From positions 1 to 51,696 of the forward strand of contig CALXJE010000011.1 in the NCBI GenBank assembly GCA_944388545.1: a DNA stretch of 51,696 nucleotides. Reading direction: 5' to 3'. Origin of the DNA: an uncultured Clostridia bacterium (GTDB taxonomy: Bacteria > Bacillota > Clostridia > TANB77 > CAG-465). Within the stretch, counting starts at the first letter, position 1. The number at the start of each line of letters is the position of its first letter. Below, one piece after another: positions 8,701 through 18,140 of this stretch. The notes beneath the pieces are model-generated. The model did no database searches and had not been told where the DNA came from. It saw nothing but the letters and a program-made list of their open reading frames with translations. The position numbers and the translations under genes were made by a program.

Positions 8701-11282
8701 TAAACAGAACCTCTTCTACTAATATAGGATTTTCACTTCTTGCCGTTATAAATGCATACGACTTAAAATTTATTGATATAAAAAGTACTATAGAAAGATT
8801 AAACAATTCATTAAATACTATAGATAAACTTGAAAAGTGGAATGGTCATCTACTTAATTGGTATAATATACGTACGTTGGAACCATTAAAACCTATGTTT
8901 ATTTCAACAGTAGATAGTGGAAATTTTGTTGTTGCTATATATGTTGTAAAAGAATTTTTAGAAGAAATATATAAAAAAGAAAAGCTAGAAAAAGATGTAT
9001 TAAATGTCATAGTTAATTTGATAGATAAATGTACAAATATAATAGATAATACTGATTTTACAAAACTTTATGATGAGTCAAGAAATATATTTTCTATAGG
9101 TTTTGATTTAGATAAAAATGAAAAAGTCAAAAGTTATTATGATATACTTATGTCAGAGTCTAGACTTACAAGTCTTATTGCTATAGCGTCAAGACAGGTA
9201 ACTTCTAAACATTGGTTCTCACTTGCTAGAAATTTAGTAAAAGTAGATAGATATAAAGGGCTTCTTTCATGGAGTGGTACATCATTTGAATATTTTATGC
9301 CTAATTTATTCACAAAATCATATGAACATACTCTTATAGATGAAGCATTATTCTTTTCTATATATAGCCAAATAAAATACGGAAAAATAGCAGGACTTCC
9401 TTGGGGAATTTCAGAGTCTGCATTTGCAATGCAAGATAGTATGTTAAATTATCAATATAAAGCATTTGGAGTACCTTGGCTTGGACTTAAAAGAGGCCTG
9501 AATGATAGTATGGTAGTATCTCCATATTCATCAATTATGTGTATAACATATGCTCCAAGAAAAGTATATAATAACTTAATTGAGTTAAAAAAATATAATG
9601 CTTATTCTACATATGGGTTCTATGAATCTATTGATTTTACTAAAGCACATATTCATAAAGGGAAAAAATATGAGACTATAAGAACATACTTTGCACATCA
9701 TCAAGGGATGATACTTACAGCACTTAATAATTATCTAAATAACAATATAATTCAAAAAAGATTTCATAGTAACCCAGACATAAAAGCTGCAGAAATATTA
9801 CTAAAAGAAAGAGTTCCTATGGGTGTTGCTATAAAAGAAAATATATATAGTAAATATAATAAGTTTACTGAAACGTCTATTGATGAATATACAAGTCATA
9901 TAACATATATTACTAAGGAAATGTTAGAAAGTGGAAATCATAGAAACATTAATATTCAAACTAATGGTAATATGAATGTTATAACTTTAGATACAGGCGA
10001 AAACTTTATGTATTATAATAATTATGCAATAACAAAAAATAGATATACCGATAGAAAAGTATTTAATGGTAATACTGTTGTATTTACAGATAAGAGTACA
10101 GGAAAAGTATGGTCTGGATGCTACGATCCAAATTATATAAAACCAGATAATTATGGAGTATTATTTAATTTAGCAAGTTCAGATTTTTATAGAAAAGATG
10201 GAGATATAGAGACGTTTTGTAGAATTCATGTTGCACCAGAATATAACGCAGAAATAAGAAAATATACTTTAATAAATCATACAAAAGAAAGAAAAGAAAT
10301 AGTAATAAATACAAATATTGATCTTGCAATGTGTGAGCAAGCAGCAAATGTTGTGCATCCAGCATTTAATAATTTGAAAATAGAAGAGTTTTATGATGAT
10401 GATTTAGATATGTTAGTTGCAAAAAGAAGAACCAAAAGTGATAAATCTGGTGAATTATACGTGTATGCTAAATTGGTAGGAATTGATTTAAGTATAGAAG
10501 CAGAAACGGAAAAAACAAAATTAAACAATTTAGAGAGCAATAAAGCATATTCAGGTAAGATATCTAATTATCCTATTGTTCCAGTTATATCATATAGGGC
10601 AAGGATTCTACTTGACCCTAATGAAAGGCAATCATTTTATTATATAGTTGGCGCATCAGAAAATAAATATGGAGTATCACACGCTATTATTAATTTGGAT
10701 GAAACAGGAATAGAAGATTCATATAATTTTGCTATACAAAAAGAAAATGTATCTGCAAGATACTTAAAATTAGAACAAGGTATGGCTAAGGCATATAACA
10801 AAATAATTTATGATGTACTATTTGAAAAAACAAATAAAAATAACTATATAAATAGTTATTGGGATAAAAATCTTAGTCAATCTATGTTGTGGAAATTCTC
10901 TATTTCAGGAGATCTTCCTATAATTCAAGTGCCTATAGGTAAAATAGAAGATACATCTTTATTAAATGAAATTGTTAATTTTATGGATTATACAAAATAT
11001 AGAAAGATTGACCTAGATATTGTTTTAATAGTTGATGAAGATTTATCTACAGGTGAACCTATAAAAAATCATATAAATAAATATTTGGAAAATGTTGTGT
11101 ATATGTCATATACAAGGGGCAACATATATGTTGTAAATATTCAAAATATGACAGAGGATGAAATAGCGTTATTTAACTTTTTATCAAAACGCGTTATAAA
11201 TAGTATTGACGAACTAAAAGCAGATTTATCTGAAGAAGAGATAAATGAAGCTAATGTAAATGAGGTAGATGATTATGAATAA
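5730..11282 (+). CDS. Cyclic beta-glucan synthase-like protein: GT84 plus glycoamylase domain
   Basis: An 1850-aa membrane protein. After an N-terminal region with membrane segments (about 361-425), a GT84 glycosyltransferase domain carries VDEDTSL (near 577), HDLLEG (near 695) and RNHRWCRGD (near 728), the D, DxD, D, RxxRW pattern of processive transferases. Further membrane segments lie near 767-810, 830-856 and 890-936. Residues about 990-1340 are a glycoamylase (PF10091) domain (SGTSFEYFMPN, LPWGISES, HHQGM). Residues 1370-1840 match the first beta-sandwich of GH94/GT36 proteins. NdvB/Cgs proteins share this order and make cyclic beta-1,2-glucan from UDP-glucose, but they go on to a GH94 phosphorylase domain that here is a separate gene. 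The exact linkage is not proven. Confidence 0.85.
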   Translation: MQDYILPIYLETKKNYKTIKLTYELLNSITMLKIPTHSAGQWILDNMYIIEQEYTVALEDLKNMKENSLPYVKPNDSQKQLRVYFMANEIVEKNNGIVTDGIVSNYVKDFQKHSYITFAELSFLPLMIKCSLIKFIRRICINIFNAEMQKLKVEKRVNKSISNNAKLVTNKMDKLVAKMKIDLTQTMGIKTSNTAYIEYLAFKLKDMGRQGEQFFNELKEETTKIGFTVDEAIEKEHNEVTTTTRLIGNSISSLKTVSSTNWGEVIVAINKIDETLKRDYTKEYSKCDFKTKNRYRKNIIKLARKYKLSEMYVAKKAVECSEEYKKHVGHFLIGNDKKVLIKSMGKNATGIIIKEKIVEPLKPFVFILTINIIAFILAYIIDFYFIEHYAVGYRIVIGILSFILGLEIADKIISYIVGKVVRPKVLPRFNFAKTIDKEYSTIIAMPSVINSIEKLDKMIEKMEVTYLANRSENMYYMLLGDCTTNKKNKHIALDDEIVRIGKEKIEQLNKKYPSEHKLFNFLYRKRVYSKGEEAYMGWERKRGALSHLNKLLLGRLTEQEKEKYMYLAHNDIPDVKYLITVDEDTSLSLNSAKELVAIISHPLNKPVLSKDGRRVVSGYGLIQPAVGLDIESANRSIFSKVFGGFGGLDIYTNAISNLYQDVFKEAIFTGKGIYSIELFEQLLGETMPENLILSHDLLEGSYMRTGLASDVEVQDGFPHNFIAYMKRNHRWCRGDMQIIKWLISPKSPLNLLSKWKIFDNLRRESLDIFALLLIIVTMFIPGTSLVYTCIFVFVVVNFGHILSTIDNIILGKNAERKQKQYIPVIYGIRANLLKMVFNFITLPYSAWITLSAHFTSLYRMLISKKHLLEWTTAETIEASAKEKLSYVYRNMWANTVFGLILIAYSLFNDFIFVKEKSTFIFGIFFLIAPLAGYIMSKKTLFKAEKELTDKEDEEIKNIAYDTWKYFDNTMIQINNYLAPDNIQENRRPKIVNRTSSTNIGFSLLAVINAYDLKFIDIKSTIERLNNSLNTIDKLEKWNGHLLNWYNIRTLEPLKPMFISTVDSGNFVVAIYVVKEFLEEIYKKEKLEKDVLNVIVNLIDKCTNIIDNTDFTKLYDESRNIFSIGFDLDKNEKVKSYYDILMSESRLTSLIAIASRQVTSKHWFSLARNLVKVDRYKGLLSWSGTSFEYFMPNLFTKSYEHTLIDEALFFSIYSQIKYGKIAGLPWGISESAFAMQDSMLNYQYKAFGVPWLGLKRGLNDSMVVSPYSSIMCITYAPRKVYNNLIELKKYNAYSTYGFYESIDFTKAHIHKGKKYETIRTYFAHHQGMILTALNNYLNNNIIQKRFHSNPDIKAAEILLKERVPMGVAIKENIYSKYNKFTETSIDEYTSHITYITKEMLESGNHRNINIQTNGNMNVITLDTGENFMYYNNYAITKNRYTDRKVFNGNTVVFTDKSTGKVWSGCYDPNYIKPDNYGVLFNLASSDFYRKDGDIETFCRIHVAPEYNAEIRKYTLINHTKERKEIVINTNIDLAMCEQAANVVHPAFNNLKIEEFYDDDLDMLVAKRRTKSDKSGELYVYAKLVGIDLSIEAETEKTKLNNLESNKAYSGKISNYPIVPVISYRARILLDPNERQSFYYIVGASENKYGVSHAIINLDETGIEDSYNFAIQKENVSARYLKLEQGMAKAYNKIIYDVLFEKTNKNNYINSYWDKNLSQSMLWKFSISGDLPIIQVPIGKIEDTSLLNEIVNFMDYTKYRKIDLDIVLIVDEDLSTGEPIKNHINKYLENVVYMSYTRGNIYVVNIQNMTEDEIALFNFLSKRVINSIDELKADLSEEEINEANVNEVDDYE

Positions 11283-13305
11283 TGAAACTATAGCGTTTAA
11301 TAGTTATGGAGGGTTCAGTAAAGATGGCAAGGAGTATAATATTTATAATATTGATACTCCAGCGCCATGGTGTAATATACTTGCAAATGAAAGATTTGGA
11401 ACCTTAATTTCTAATTATGGAACTGTATATAGTTATTACAAAAATAGTAGTGAATACAAACTTACTAATTGGTGTAATGATTTTGCAAACTTTATACCAG
11501 GTGAGACTTTTACTGGAATTTTTGATGAGGGATATAACGTTACTTATGGATTTGGATATGTAAATATTTCTCAAGAAGATGACGGAATAGAAAAATATAT
11601 GAGTATTTTTGTACCTCTTAACGATGATTTAAAAATTCATAAATTAAAAATTTTGAATAAAGGAGATTTTAAGAAAACTATAGATATTGAATATTCATTA
11701 GATATGGTGCTTGGAGTTGCAAAAGAAATGACAGATTCATTTATATTATGCAGAAAAGAAAATTCAAGGTTAGAGTTTAAAAATCCATACAGTCAATATT
11801 TTTCAAATATTATTTCTTATCTTAAAGTTAATAGTTTAGAAAGCAACATTAATGTAGAATATGATGAAGCTAAGTATAAAGTTAAGATAGAAATAACTTT
11901 AAAACCAAACGAAGAAATAAATTTTGCTATATTATTTGGTAGCACTACTAAATATGAAAATATAGATAAAGTTATAAATAAATATAATAATATAGAATCA
12001 ATAAATTCAGAACAAGAAGCTACTTTAGATTATTGGAAAAAGAAAGTAGTAAAAAATTTTGATACAGGCGACAAATATATAGATATAATGGCAAATGGTT
12101 GGTTATTATATCAAACAATAGCGTCTAGACTTTTTTCAAGAACTGGATTTTATCAAGCAGGAGGAGCATTTGGGTTTAGAGATCAACTCCAAGATTCTAT
12201 GGCACTTATAAGATCATGGCCTGAATTTACAAGAAAACAAATATTAAAACATGCATCTAAGCAATTCCAAAAAGGAGATGTGCTTCATTGGTGGCATGAA
12301 CATAATAATGCTGGTATCAAAACATACTTTAGTGATGACTATTTATGGCTTGCATATGTTACAGCAGAATACGTTAATTTAACTAATGACGCATCGATAT
12401 TAAACGAAAAAGTTCCATTTCTTCAAGATGTAGATATGGGAGATAAACGTGAAATATATGATGTATTTCACGAATCTGACGACATAGGAACAGTATATGA
12501 ACATTGCATTAGAGCTATAAAGTACGGATTATCTCGAAAAGGAAGAAACAATTTACTTGAAATTGGTGATGGGGATTGGAATGATAGTTTTAGCTCTATA
12601 AGAGGTGAATCAGTTTGGCTAACATTTTTTATGATGGATATTCTAGAAAAATTCGCCAAAATATCTGAATTAATGTTAGACGAAGTAGATAAAATGCATT
12701 TTTATAGTGAAAGGCATATGTTAAAACATGCAATATTTAATGTGGCATTTGATGGTAATTATTTTGCAAGAGCTTTTTATGAAAACGGAGAACCTCTTGG
12801 AACTAAGGATAGTAAAGACTGCAAAATAGATTTAATATCACAGGCTTGGGCTGCAATAGCATTAAAAAATTATCCGGATTGTAAAGAAGAAATTAAATCA
12901 GCGCTAAATTATGCTGAAAAATATTTAGTAGATAGAGATAATAAAATAGTTAAGTTATTATATCCTCCATTTGATAATCCAGAAAATAATCCTGGATATA
13001 TAAAAGAATATATTCCAGGTGTCAGGGAAAACGGAGGGCAGTATACACATGGTGCTATTTGGCTTGCAAAAGCATATTTTGAACTTAAAGAAAAAGATAA
13101 AGCAATGGATATATTAAAACTCCTTATGCCTATATATCATTCTGATAATAAGAAAATAGCAGATATTTATAAAGTAGAACCATATGTAATAGCTGCGGAT
13201 GTATATTCAAATATAGATCATTTGGGTAGAGGTGGATGGACTTGGTATACTGGTTCTGCAGCTTGGATGTATAAGGTTATAGAAGATAATTTTGATCAAA
13301 ACTAG
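11275..13305 (+). CDS. GH94 glycoside phosphorylase, detached C-terminal module of the glucan synthase
   Basis: A 676-aa protein. The ATG at 11275 is preferred to one at 11269 because GAGGT (11262-11266) is better spaced; the gene overlaps its upstream partner by eight bases. An N-terminal GH94 beta-sandwich (PWCNILANERFGTLISNYG) leads to the (alpha/alpha)6 catalytic domain with GFRDQLQDSMAL, HWWHEHN, GDGDWNDSF (catalytic acid Asp near residue 435) and GGQYTHGAIWLA (phosphate site). The active site appears complete. In single-chain Cgs enzymes this module trims chains and sets ring size by phosphorolysis; here the tight coupling suggests a two-subunit enzyme. A free 1,2-beta-oligoglucan or cellobiose phosphorylase is the alternative. 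Confidence 0.85.
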   Translation: MNNETIAFNSYGGFSKDGKEYNIYNIDTPAPWCNILANERFGTLISNYGTVYSYYKNSSEYKLTNWCNDFANFIPGETFTGIFDEGYNVTYGFGYVNISQEDDGIEKYMSIFVPLNDDLKIHKLKILNKGDFKKTIDIEYSLDMVLGVAKEMTDSFILCRKENSRLEFKNPYSQYFSNIISYLKVNSLESNINVEYDEAKYKVKIEITLKPNEEINFAILFGSTTKYENIDKVINKYNNIESINSEQEATLDYWKKKVVKNFDTGDKYIDIMANGWLLYQTIASRLFSRTGFYQAGGAFGFRDQLQDSMALIRSWPEFTRKQILKHASKQFQKGDVLHWWHEHNNAGIKTYFSDDYLWLAYVTAEYVNLTNDASILNEKVPFLQDVDMGDKREIYDVFHESDDIGTVYEHCIRAIKYGLSRKGRNNLLEIGDGDWNDSFSSIRGESVWLTFFMMDILEKFAKISELMLDEVDKMHFYSERHMLKHAIFNVAFDGNYFARAFYENGEPLGTKDSKDCKIDLISQAWAAIALKNYPDCKEEIKSALNYAEKYLVDRDNKIVKLLYPPFDNPENNPGYIKEYIPGVRENGGQYTHGAIWLAKAYFELKEKDKAMDILKLLMPIYHSDNKKIADIYKVEPYVIAADVYSNIDHLGRGGWTWYTGSAAWMYKVIEDNFDQN

Positions 13306-13346
13306 TAGGATACATATGTTACTTTCATACATTAATTTTAAATATT

Positions 13347-13370
13347 AGTACTACTATTGTAGTACTTTTT
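13347..13370 (+). terminator. Terminator of the glucan synthase operon
   Basis: AGTACTAC (13347-13354) pairs with GTAGTACT (13359-13366) around a 4-base loop, followed by T residues. Confidence 0.8.
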
Positions 13371-13419
13371 CTTGACCTAATTTTGATATACATAAAAATG
13401 GTAAATATTGCTGTTTTTC

Positions 13420-13447
13420 TTGCAAAATACTGTTTTTGTGATATAAT
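13420..13447 (+). promoter_or_regulatory. Promoter of tig-clpP-clpX
   Basis: TTGCAA (13420-13425), 16-base spacer, TATAAT (13442-13447). The tig start is 42 bases downstream with GGAGGAA. Confidence 0.7.
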
Positions 13448-13488
13448 TAAATAGTTAAATTTTATTATTCAAAATGGAGGAATAAACA

Positions 13489-14772
13489 ATGAGTGTTAAA
13501 GTAGAAAAATTAGAAAATTCAAAAATAACTATGGATTTTAAAGTTGCAAAAGAAGATTTTAATAAAGCATTAGATGAAGCTTTTGCTAAAAATGCCAAAA
13601 ATTTTAAAATACCAGGATTTAGAAATGGTAAAGTACCTAGAAATGTAATTGAAAAAACTTATGGTGAAGGAATACTTTATGATGAAGCTTTTAATATAAT
13701 AGCTGAAAAAGAATACGATGAAGCTATAAAAGCTAATGATTTATTTGTAGTATCAAGGCCAGAAGTAGATATTAAAGAAATAGGAAAAGATAAGGATTTA
13801 GAGTTCACAATAACAGTATATGTTAAACCTGAAGTTGAAATAAAAGATTATAAAGGAATAGAAATAGAAAAAGTATCTGAAGAAGTAACAGATGAAGACT
13901 TAAATAAAGAATTAGAAAATATTCAAGACAAAAATGCAAGAATTATAACTGTTGAAGACGGAGAAGTAAAAAATAAAGATATTGCTGTTATAGATTTTGA
14001 GGGATTTTTAGATGGAAAGCCATTTGATGGTGGAAAGGCTGAAAAATATGAACTTGAAATTGGAAGTGGAAGTTTTATACCAGGATTTGAAGAACAAATA
14101 ATTGGAATGAAAGTAGGAGAAGAAAAAGATATAACTACTAAATTCCCTGATGAATATCATAGTACAGAACTTGCAGGTAAAGAAACTGTTTTTAAAATAA
14201 AATTACATAAAATTAAAAGAAAAGAATTACCAAAATTAGATGATGAATTTGCAAAAGATATATCAGAATTTGATACTTTTGAAGAATATAAAAATAGTGT
14301 TAAAGAGAGATTAATTGAATCTAAAAAGAATATGGCAAAAGCTGAAAGAGAAAGTAAAGTAATAGAAAAATTGGCAGAAAAAGTTGATGTTAATATTCCA
14401 GAATCAATGGTTGAACTTGAAATAGATTCTATGATTAAAAATTTTGAAGGAAATTTAGCATATCAAGGAATATCATTAGAACAATATATGAAAATGATAA
14501 ATACTGATATGAATGGATTGAGAGATCAATTTAAAGATAATGCAATAAAAGATATTAAAATTAAACTTGCTATGGAAAGTGTTGCAAAGCAAGAAAAAGT
14601 TGAAGCTACAGATGAAGAAATAGATAACAAAATTGATGAGCTATCTGCACAATACGGAGATGGTTCTACAGATTCTTTAAAATCAAATGAGAATGCAAGA
14701 CAATATATGGCAGAAAGAATTAAAGAAGAAAAATTATTAGGAATATTAGTTAAAAACGTAATAGAAAAATAA
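13489..14772 (+). CDS. tig: Trigger factor
   Basis: A 427-aa ribosome-associated chaperone and peptidyl-prolyl isomerase that binds nascent chains at the tunnel exit. The N-terminal domain has the ribosome-docking signature [13 protein letters not shown] (about residues 39-51). The central FKBP domain (about 160-245) shows [16 protein letters not shown] and [17 protein letters not shown]. The C-terminal helical domain forms the chaperone arms. Length is normal. It is the first gene of a unit with clpP and clpX, the standard arrangement in which folding and degradation are co-expressed. Confidence 0.95.
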   Translation: MSVKVEKLENSKITMDFKVAKEDFNKALDEAFAKNAKNFKIPGFRNGKVPRNVIEKTYGEGILYDEAFNIIAEKEYDEAIKANDLFVVSRPEVDIKEIGKDKDLEFTITVYVKPEVEIKDYKGIEIEKVSEEVTDEDLNKELENIQDKNARIITVEDGEVKNKDIAVIDFEGFLDGKPFDGGKAEKYELEIGSGSFIPGFEEQIIGMKVGEEKDITTKFPDEYHSTELAGKETVFKIKLHKIKRKELPKLDDEFAKDISEFDTFEEYKNSVKERLIESKKNMAKAERESKVIEKLAEKVDVNIPESMVELEIDSMIKNFEGNLAYQGISLEQYMKMINTDMNGLRDQFKDNAIKDIKIKLAMESVAKQEKVEATDEEIDNKIDELSAQYGDGSTDSLKSNENARQYMAERIKEEKLLGILVKNVIEK

Positions 14773-14797
14773 TAAATTTATAAGGAGGTTTTTTATA

Positions 14798-15394
14798 ATG
14801 AAAAATAGTTTAGTGCCAATGGTTATAGAACAAACCAGTAAAGGAGAAAGATCTTATGATATCTTTTCTAGACTTTTAAAAGAAAGAATAATATTTTTAG
14901 GAGAAGAAGTTAATGATGCATCTGCATCTCTTGTAGTTGCTCAATTATTATTCCTAGATGCTGAAGATCCAGGTAAAGATATATTTTTATATATAAATAG
15001 TCCTGGTGGAAGTGTTACAGCTGGAATGGCTATATATGATACAATGCAATATATTAAATCAGACGTATCTACTATATGTACAGGAATGGCAGCTAGTATG
15101 GGAGCTTTTCTTCTTGCGGCTGGAAAAAAAGGAAAAAGATTTTCACTTCCTAATGCAACTATAATGATTCACCAGCCTTTAGGTGGTGTTCAAGGGCAAG
15201 CTAGTGATATTAAAATTCATACAGAATATTTATTAAAGATTAAAGAAAAATTAAATAAAATATTAAGTGAAAATACTGGTAAACCTTTAGAACAAGTAGA
15301 AAAAGATACAGATAGAGACAATTTTTTATCAGCAGAAGAAGCAAAGGAATACGGACTTATTGATGAAGTAATGAAAAGTATAAATGAATTATAA
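14798..15394 (+). CDS. clpP: ATP-dependent Clp protease proteolytic subunit
   Basis: A 198-aa serine peptidase forming the double heptamer barrel that degrades substrates fed by ClpX. The catalytic triad is visible: Ser in [10 protein letters not shown] (about 98), His in MIHQPLGG (about 124) and Asp in DTDRDNF (about 173). The start follows AAGGAGG. Only one clpP is seen in the window. It lies 25 bases after tig and 18 bases before clpX, consistent with a shared transcript. Confidence 0.97.
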   Translation: MKNSLVPMVIEQTSKGERSYDIFSRLLKERIIFLGEEVNDASASLVVAQLLFLDAEDPGKDIFLYINSPGGSVTAGMAIYDTMQYIKSDVSTICTGMAASMGAFLLAAGKKGKRFSLPNATIMIHQPLGGVQGQASDIKIHTEYLLKIKEKLNKILSENTGKPLEQVEKDTDRDNFLSAEEAKEYGLIDEVMKSINEL

Positions 15395-15412
15395 GGAGAA
15401 AGTATAAAGATT

Positions 15413-16684
15413 ATGCCAAAGAAAAAAAATACAGATTATGATGTTTTCTGTTCATTTTGTGGTAGATATAAAGATGAAGTTAGTAAAATAATAGCAGGAC
15501 CTAATGGAATATTTATTTGTGATGAATGCATTGATACTTGTAATCGTATTATATTAGAAGATATCATAGAAAATGATGAAAGACTAAATGATATAGAAGC
15601 AAAAGTAATTGAAAATACTGAAATACCTTCACCAGAACATATTAATAAAATATTAGATGAATATGTTATAGGTCAAAATGAAGCTAAGAAAGTTTTGTCA
15701 GTAGCAGTATACAATCATTATAAAAGAATAAAAAATATGGATAAAATTGATGATGTTGAACTTCAAAAAAGTAACATATTAATGATAGGTCCTACAGGAT
15801 CTGGAAAAACATTAATTGCTCAAACTCTGGCAAAAGTTCTTAGAGTACCTTTTGCAATAACTGATGCTACTACCTTAACGGAAGCTGGATATGTTGGTGA
15901 AGATGTAGAAAATATTTTACTTAGACTTATTCAAGCAGCTGATTATGATGTTTCAAAAGCAGAAAAAGGAATAATATATATAGATGAATTAGATAAAATA
16001 TCTAGAAAATCAGAAAATCCATCTATTACTAGAGATGTTAGTGGTGAAGGAGTTCAACAAGCTCTTCTTAAAATTATAGAAGGAACTGTAGCGAGTGTTC
16101 CTCCTACTGGTGGTAGAAAACATCCACAACAAGAATATATAAAAATAGATACATCTAATATATTATTTATATGTGGTGGTGCCTTTGAAGGATTAGAAAA
16201 AATAATAGAGTCTCGTAGTGGTGAAAAAATTATGGGATTTGGTGCAAAAGTAAAAGAAAAGAAAGAAATTGACTATGGAACAATATTTTCAGATGTTCTA
16301 CCACACGATATAATTAAATTTGGACTTATTCCAGAACTTGTGGGTAGACTTCCTATAATTACGTCATTAGGACAATTAGATAGAGAAGCATTTATTGATA
16401 TTCTTACTAAACCCAAAAATGCAATTATTAAGCAGTATAAAAAAATGTTTAAAATGGATGACGTTGAATTAGAATTTAAAAAGGATGCTATAGATGAGAT
16501 AGTTAATCTTGCAATAGAAAGGAAAACGGGTGCAAGAGGGCTTAGATCAATACTTGAGAAAGTTATGCTTACTGCAATGTATGAAGTACCTTCTAATAAA
16601 AATATCAAAAAATGTATTATAACAAAAGAAGTTGTTTCAAAAAATGCAAGACCAACATATGAAATGAAAAAGTCTACAAAATAG
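15413..16684 (+). CDS. clpX: Clp protease ATP-binding subunit ClpX
   Basis: A 423-aa AAA+ unfoldase that passes substrates to ClpP. An N-terminal C4 zinc finger (CSFCG...CDECIDTC, about residues 12-44) recognises substrates and adaptors. Walker A is GPTGSGKT (about 124-131) and Walker B is [17 protein letters not shown] and the sensor-2 GARGLRS are in place. The MGFGAK segment corresponds to the ClpP-contacting loop (IGF in E. coli, here MGF). Last gene of the tig operon; a strong terminator follows. Confidence 0.97.
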   Translation: MPKKKNTDYDVFCSFCGRYKDEVSKIIAGPNGIFICDECIDTCNRIILEDIIENDERLNDIEAKVIENTEIPSPEHINKILDEYVIGQNEAKKVLSVAVYNHYKRIKNMDKIDDVELQKSNILMIGPTGSGKTLIAQTLAKVLRVPFAITDATTLTEAGYVGEDVENILLRLIQAADYDVSKAEKGIIYIDELDKISRKSENPSITRDVSGEGVQQALLKIIEGTVASVPPTGGRKHPQQEYIKIDTSNILFICGGAFEGLEKIIESRSGEKIMGFGAKVKEKKEIDYGTIFSDVLPHDIIKFGLIPELVGRLPIITSLGQLDREAFIDILTKPKNAIIKQYKKMFKMDDVELEFKKDAIDEIVNLAIERKTGARGLRSILEKVMLTAMYEVPSNKNIKKCIITKEVVSKNARPTYEMKKSTK

Positions 16685-16693
16685 TATATTTAG

Positions 16694-16730
16694 ATTTAGC
16701 AAATTATATAATAATTTGCTAAATTTTTTT
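16694..16730 (+). terminator. Terminator of tig-clpP-clpX
   Basis: ATTTAGCAAATTAT (16694-16707) pairs perfectly with ATAATTTGCTAAAT (16711-16724), followed by a T run. Confidence 0.9.
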
Positions 16731-16747
16731 ATATTTTAAAAATATTG

Positions 16748-16798
16748 TTGACAAACGTTTGTTTGCATATTATAATATCACTATAAGAACGCTTGTTC
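16748..16798 (+). promoter_or_regulatory. SOS promoter with two LexA boxes
   Basis: TTGACA (16748-16753), 17-base spacer, TATAAT (16771-16776): a consensus promoter. CAAACGTTTGTTTG (16752-16765) overlaps the -35 and spacer. AGAACGCTTGTTCT (16786-16799) contains the Firmicute LexA core GAAC-N4-GTTC and lies at about the transcription start. The first box is nearly the same as the one in the lexA promoter at 35659-35672, so LexA repression of this gene is well supported. Confidence 0.85.
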
Positions 16799-16816
16799 TT
16801 TTTAGGAGTGATAAAT

Positions 16817-17119
16817 ATGAAAAAAACAAAAGTATATAAAATAAACAGTAAAAAGATTGTTATTAATATTTTATTTTTATTAGTAATTTTTATAATATTT
16901 AATTTATTAACATCATCAATTTTAGGTAAAAAAGAAATTAAAACTACTGATATTGAAATTAAATCAGGAGATACATTATGGGGAATTTCTAAAAGTATAT
17001 GTGAAAAAGATTCTAGTTTAAATATACAAGAAGTTATTTATGATATAAAAGAAATAAATGATCTAGATAATAATAATATTGTAGAAGGAAATGTTTTATA
17101 TATTCCTATATATGAATAG
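16817..17119 (+). CDS. LysM membrane protein, YneA-like SOS division inhibitor
   Basis: A 100-aa protein. ATG 16817 follows AGGAGTG. A short Lys-rich N-terminus leads to one membrane segment (about residues 14-34), then an extracytoplasmic LysM domain (about 48-97) with the signature IKSGDTLWGISKSI and a closing VLYIPIYE. YneA of Bacillus has the same plan and halts cell division during the SOS response. Two LexA boxes in the promoter make the same role likely here. In Bacillus yneA is next to lexA; here the genes are about 18 kb apart. Function is inferred from architecture and regulation. Confidence 0.75.
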   Translation: MKKTKVYKINSKKIVINILFLLVIFIIFNLLTSSILGKKEIKTTDIEIKSGDTLWGISKSICEKDSSLNIQEVIYDIKEINDLDNNNIVEGNVLYIPIYE

Positions 17120-17147
17120 CTTATTATAACTTAATATTAAATTTAAA

Positions 17148-17184
17148 ATATGAAAGAGCATATATAAAGTTCTTTCATATTTTT
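17148..17184. terminator. Bidirectional terminator
   Basis: ATATGAAAGA (17148-17157) pairs with TCTTTCATAT (17171-17180), followed by T residues. It ends the SOS gene, and the stop codon of the convergent recombinase gene (17175-17177) lies inside its right arm. Confidence 0.85.
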
Positions 17185-18140
17185 GTATTATTTAATGGGT
17201 TATTTTCTAAAGCATTTCTTACTTCTTCATTGTCTACATGAGTATAAATCTCCGTTGTAGATATTGATTCATGCCCTAATATTTGTTGTAGTGCTCTTAT
17301 ATCTACATTACCATGTTTATGCATAAGTGTTGCTGCTGTATGTCTTAGTTTATGCGGCGAATACTTATTTGAATCTAATCCAGCTTGAGTAATGTATTTT
17401 TTTACTGTTACTTCTACAGTTCGTCTTCCTATTCTTTTATTTCTGCTACTTAAAAATAAAGCATCTTTATCAATTACACCATCTACAGGTCTATCTTTTA
17501 AATAGTTTGAAATAGCATTTTTACAAGCATTATTTAAATAAATTGAACGTTCTTTGTTTCCTTTACCAATAACTGTTAAAATATCTCCTCTTATATTAGT
17601 AAGATTGATATTTACAAGTTCAGAAAGCCTAAGACCACAATTAAGGAATAATGTAATAATAGCATAGTCTCTAGTTTTATGTTTACCATCAATAGAGTGG
17701 AGTAGGGAACGAGCTTCATCTAAATTAAGATATTTTGGCATTCTTTTACCTAATTTCGGAGTTTCCAAATCTATAGTTGGATTTACAGACAATATTTTTT
17801 CTTTATTGCAAAGATAATTAAAAAATGATTTTATTGTCGCAATTTTTCTGGCTCTAGAAACTGGCTTAGAATTTAAATCATTTGACATATAATATAAATA
17901 ATTATAAAAATCTGTTAATGTTAAATTTTTTAAAAAATTAATATCAATATCTTTAATATCAATTTCTTCTAAATTGTCTGTTTTAATATTATATTTATCC
18001 CTTTTAATATATCTAAAAATATTTCTTAAATCATAATAATATTCTTTAATAGTTGAACTAGATCTATTTTTTATTGTTTGCATGTATATTAGGTAATTTT
18101 TCATGATAGTAGGCATATCATTGTAATCATCAGTATTCAT
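17175..18140 (-). CDS. Tyrosine recombinase, XerC/XerD family
   Basis: A 321-aa tyrosine recombinase. The N-terminal SAM-like DNA-binding domain covers about residues 10-115 and the catalytic domain about 135-310. Catalytic residues are present: Arg171 (CGLRLSEL), Lys in GKGNKE (about 193-196), His263 and Arg266 (HKLRHTAA), His290 (LGHESI) and Tyr299 (TEIYTHV). The length matches chromosome-dimer-resolving XerC/XerD proteins of Firmicutes, so housekeeping use at dif is likely; integrase function is possible because phage-like remnants lie upstream. GGAGGG precedes the start. A long AT-rich region separates it from the next gene. Confidence 0.85.
   Translation of the reverse strand: MNTDDYNDMPTIMKNYLIYMQTIKNRSSSTIKEYYYDLRNIFRYIKRDKYNIKTDNLEEIDIKDIDINFLKNLTLTDFYNYLYYMSNDLNSKPVSRARKIATIKSFFNYLCNKEKILSVNPTIDLETPKLGKRMPKYLNLDEARSLLHSIDGKHKTRDYAIITLFLNCGLRLSELVNINLTNIRGDILTVIGKGNKERSIYLNNACKNAISNYLKDRPVDGVIDKDALFLSSRNKRIGRRTVEVTVKKYITQAGLDSNKYSPHKLRHTAATLMHKHGNVDIRALQQILGHESISTTEIYTHVDNEEVRNALENNPLNNTKI

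Noticed and set aside
11269-11275. ATG at 11269 as start of the GH94 gene
   Set aside because: Only two or three bases from the GAGGT ribosome site; the ATG at 11275 is properly spaced.
14641-14720. Possible abnormal trigger factor C-terminus
   Set aside because: The end is of normal length and composition for the family; nothing unusual.
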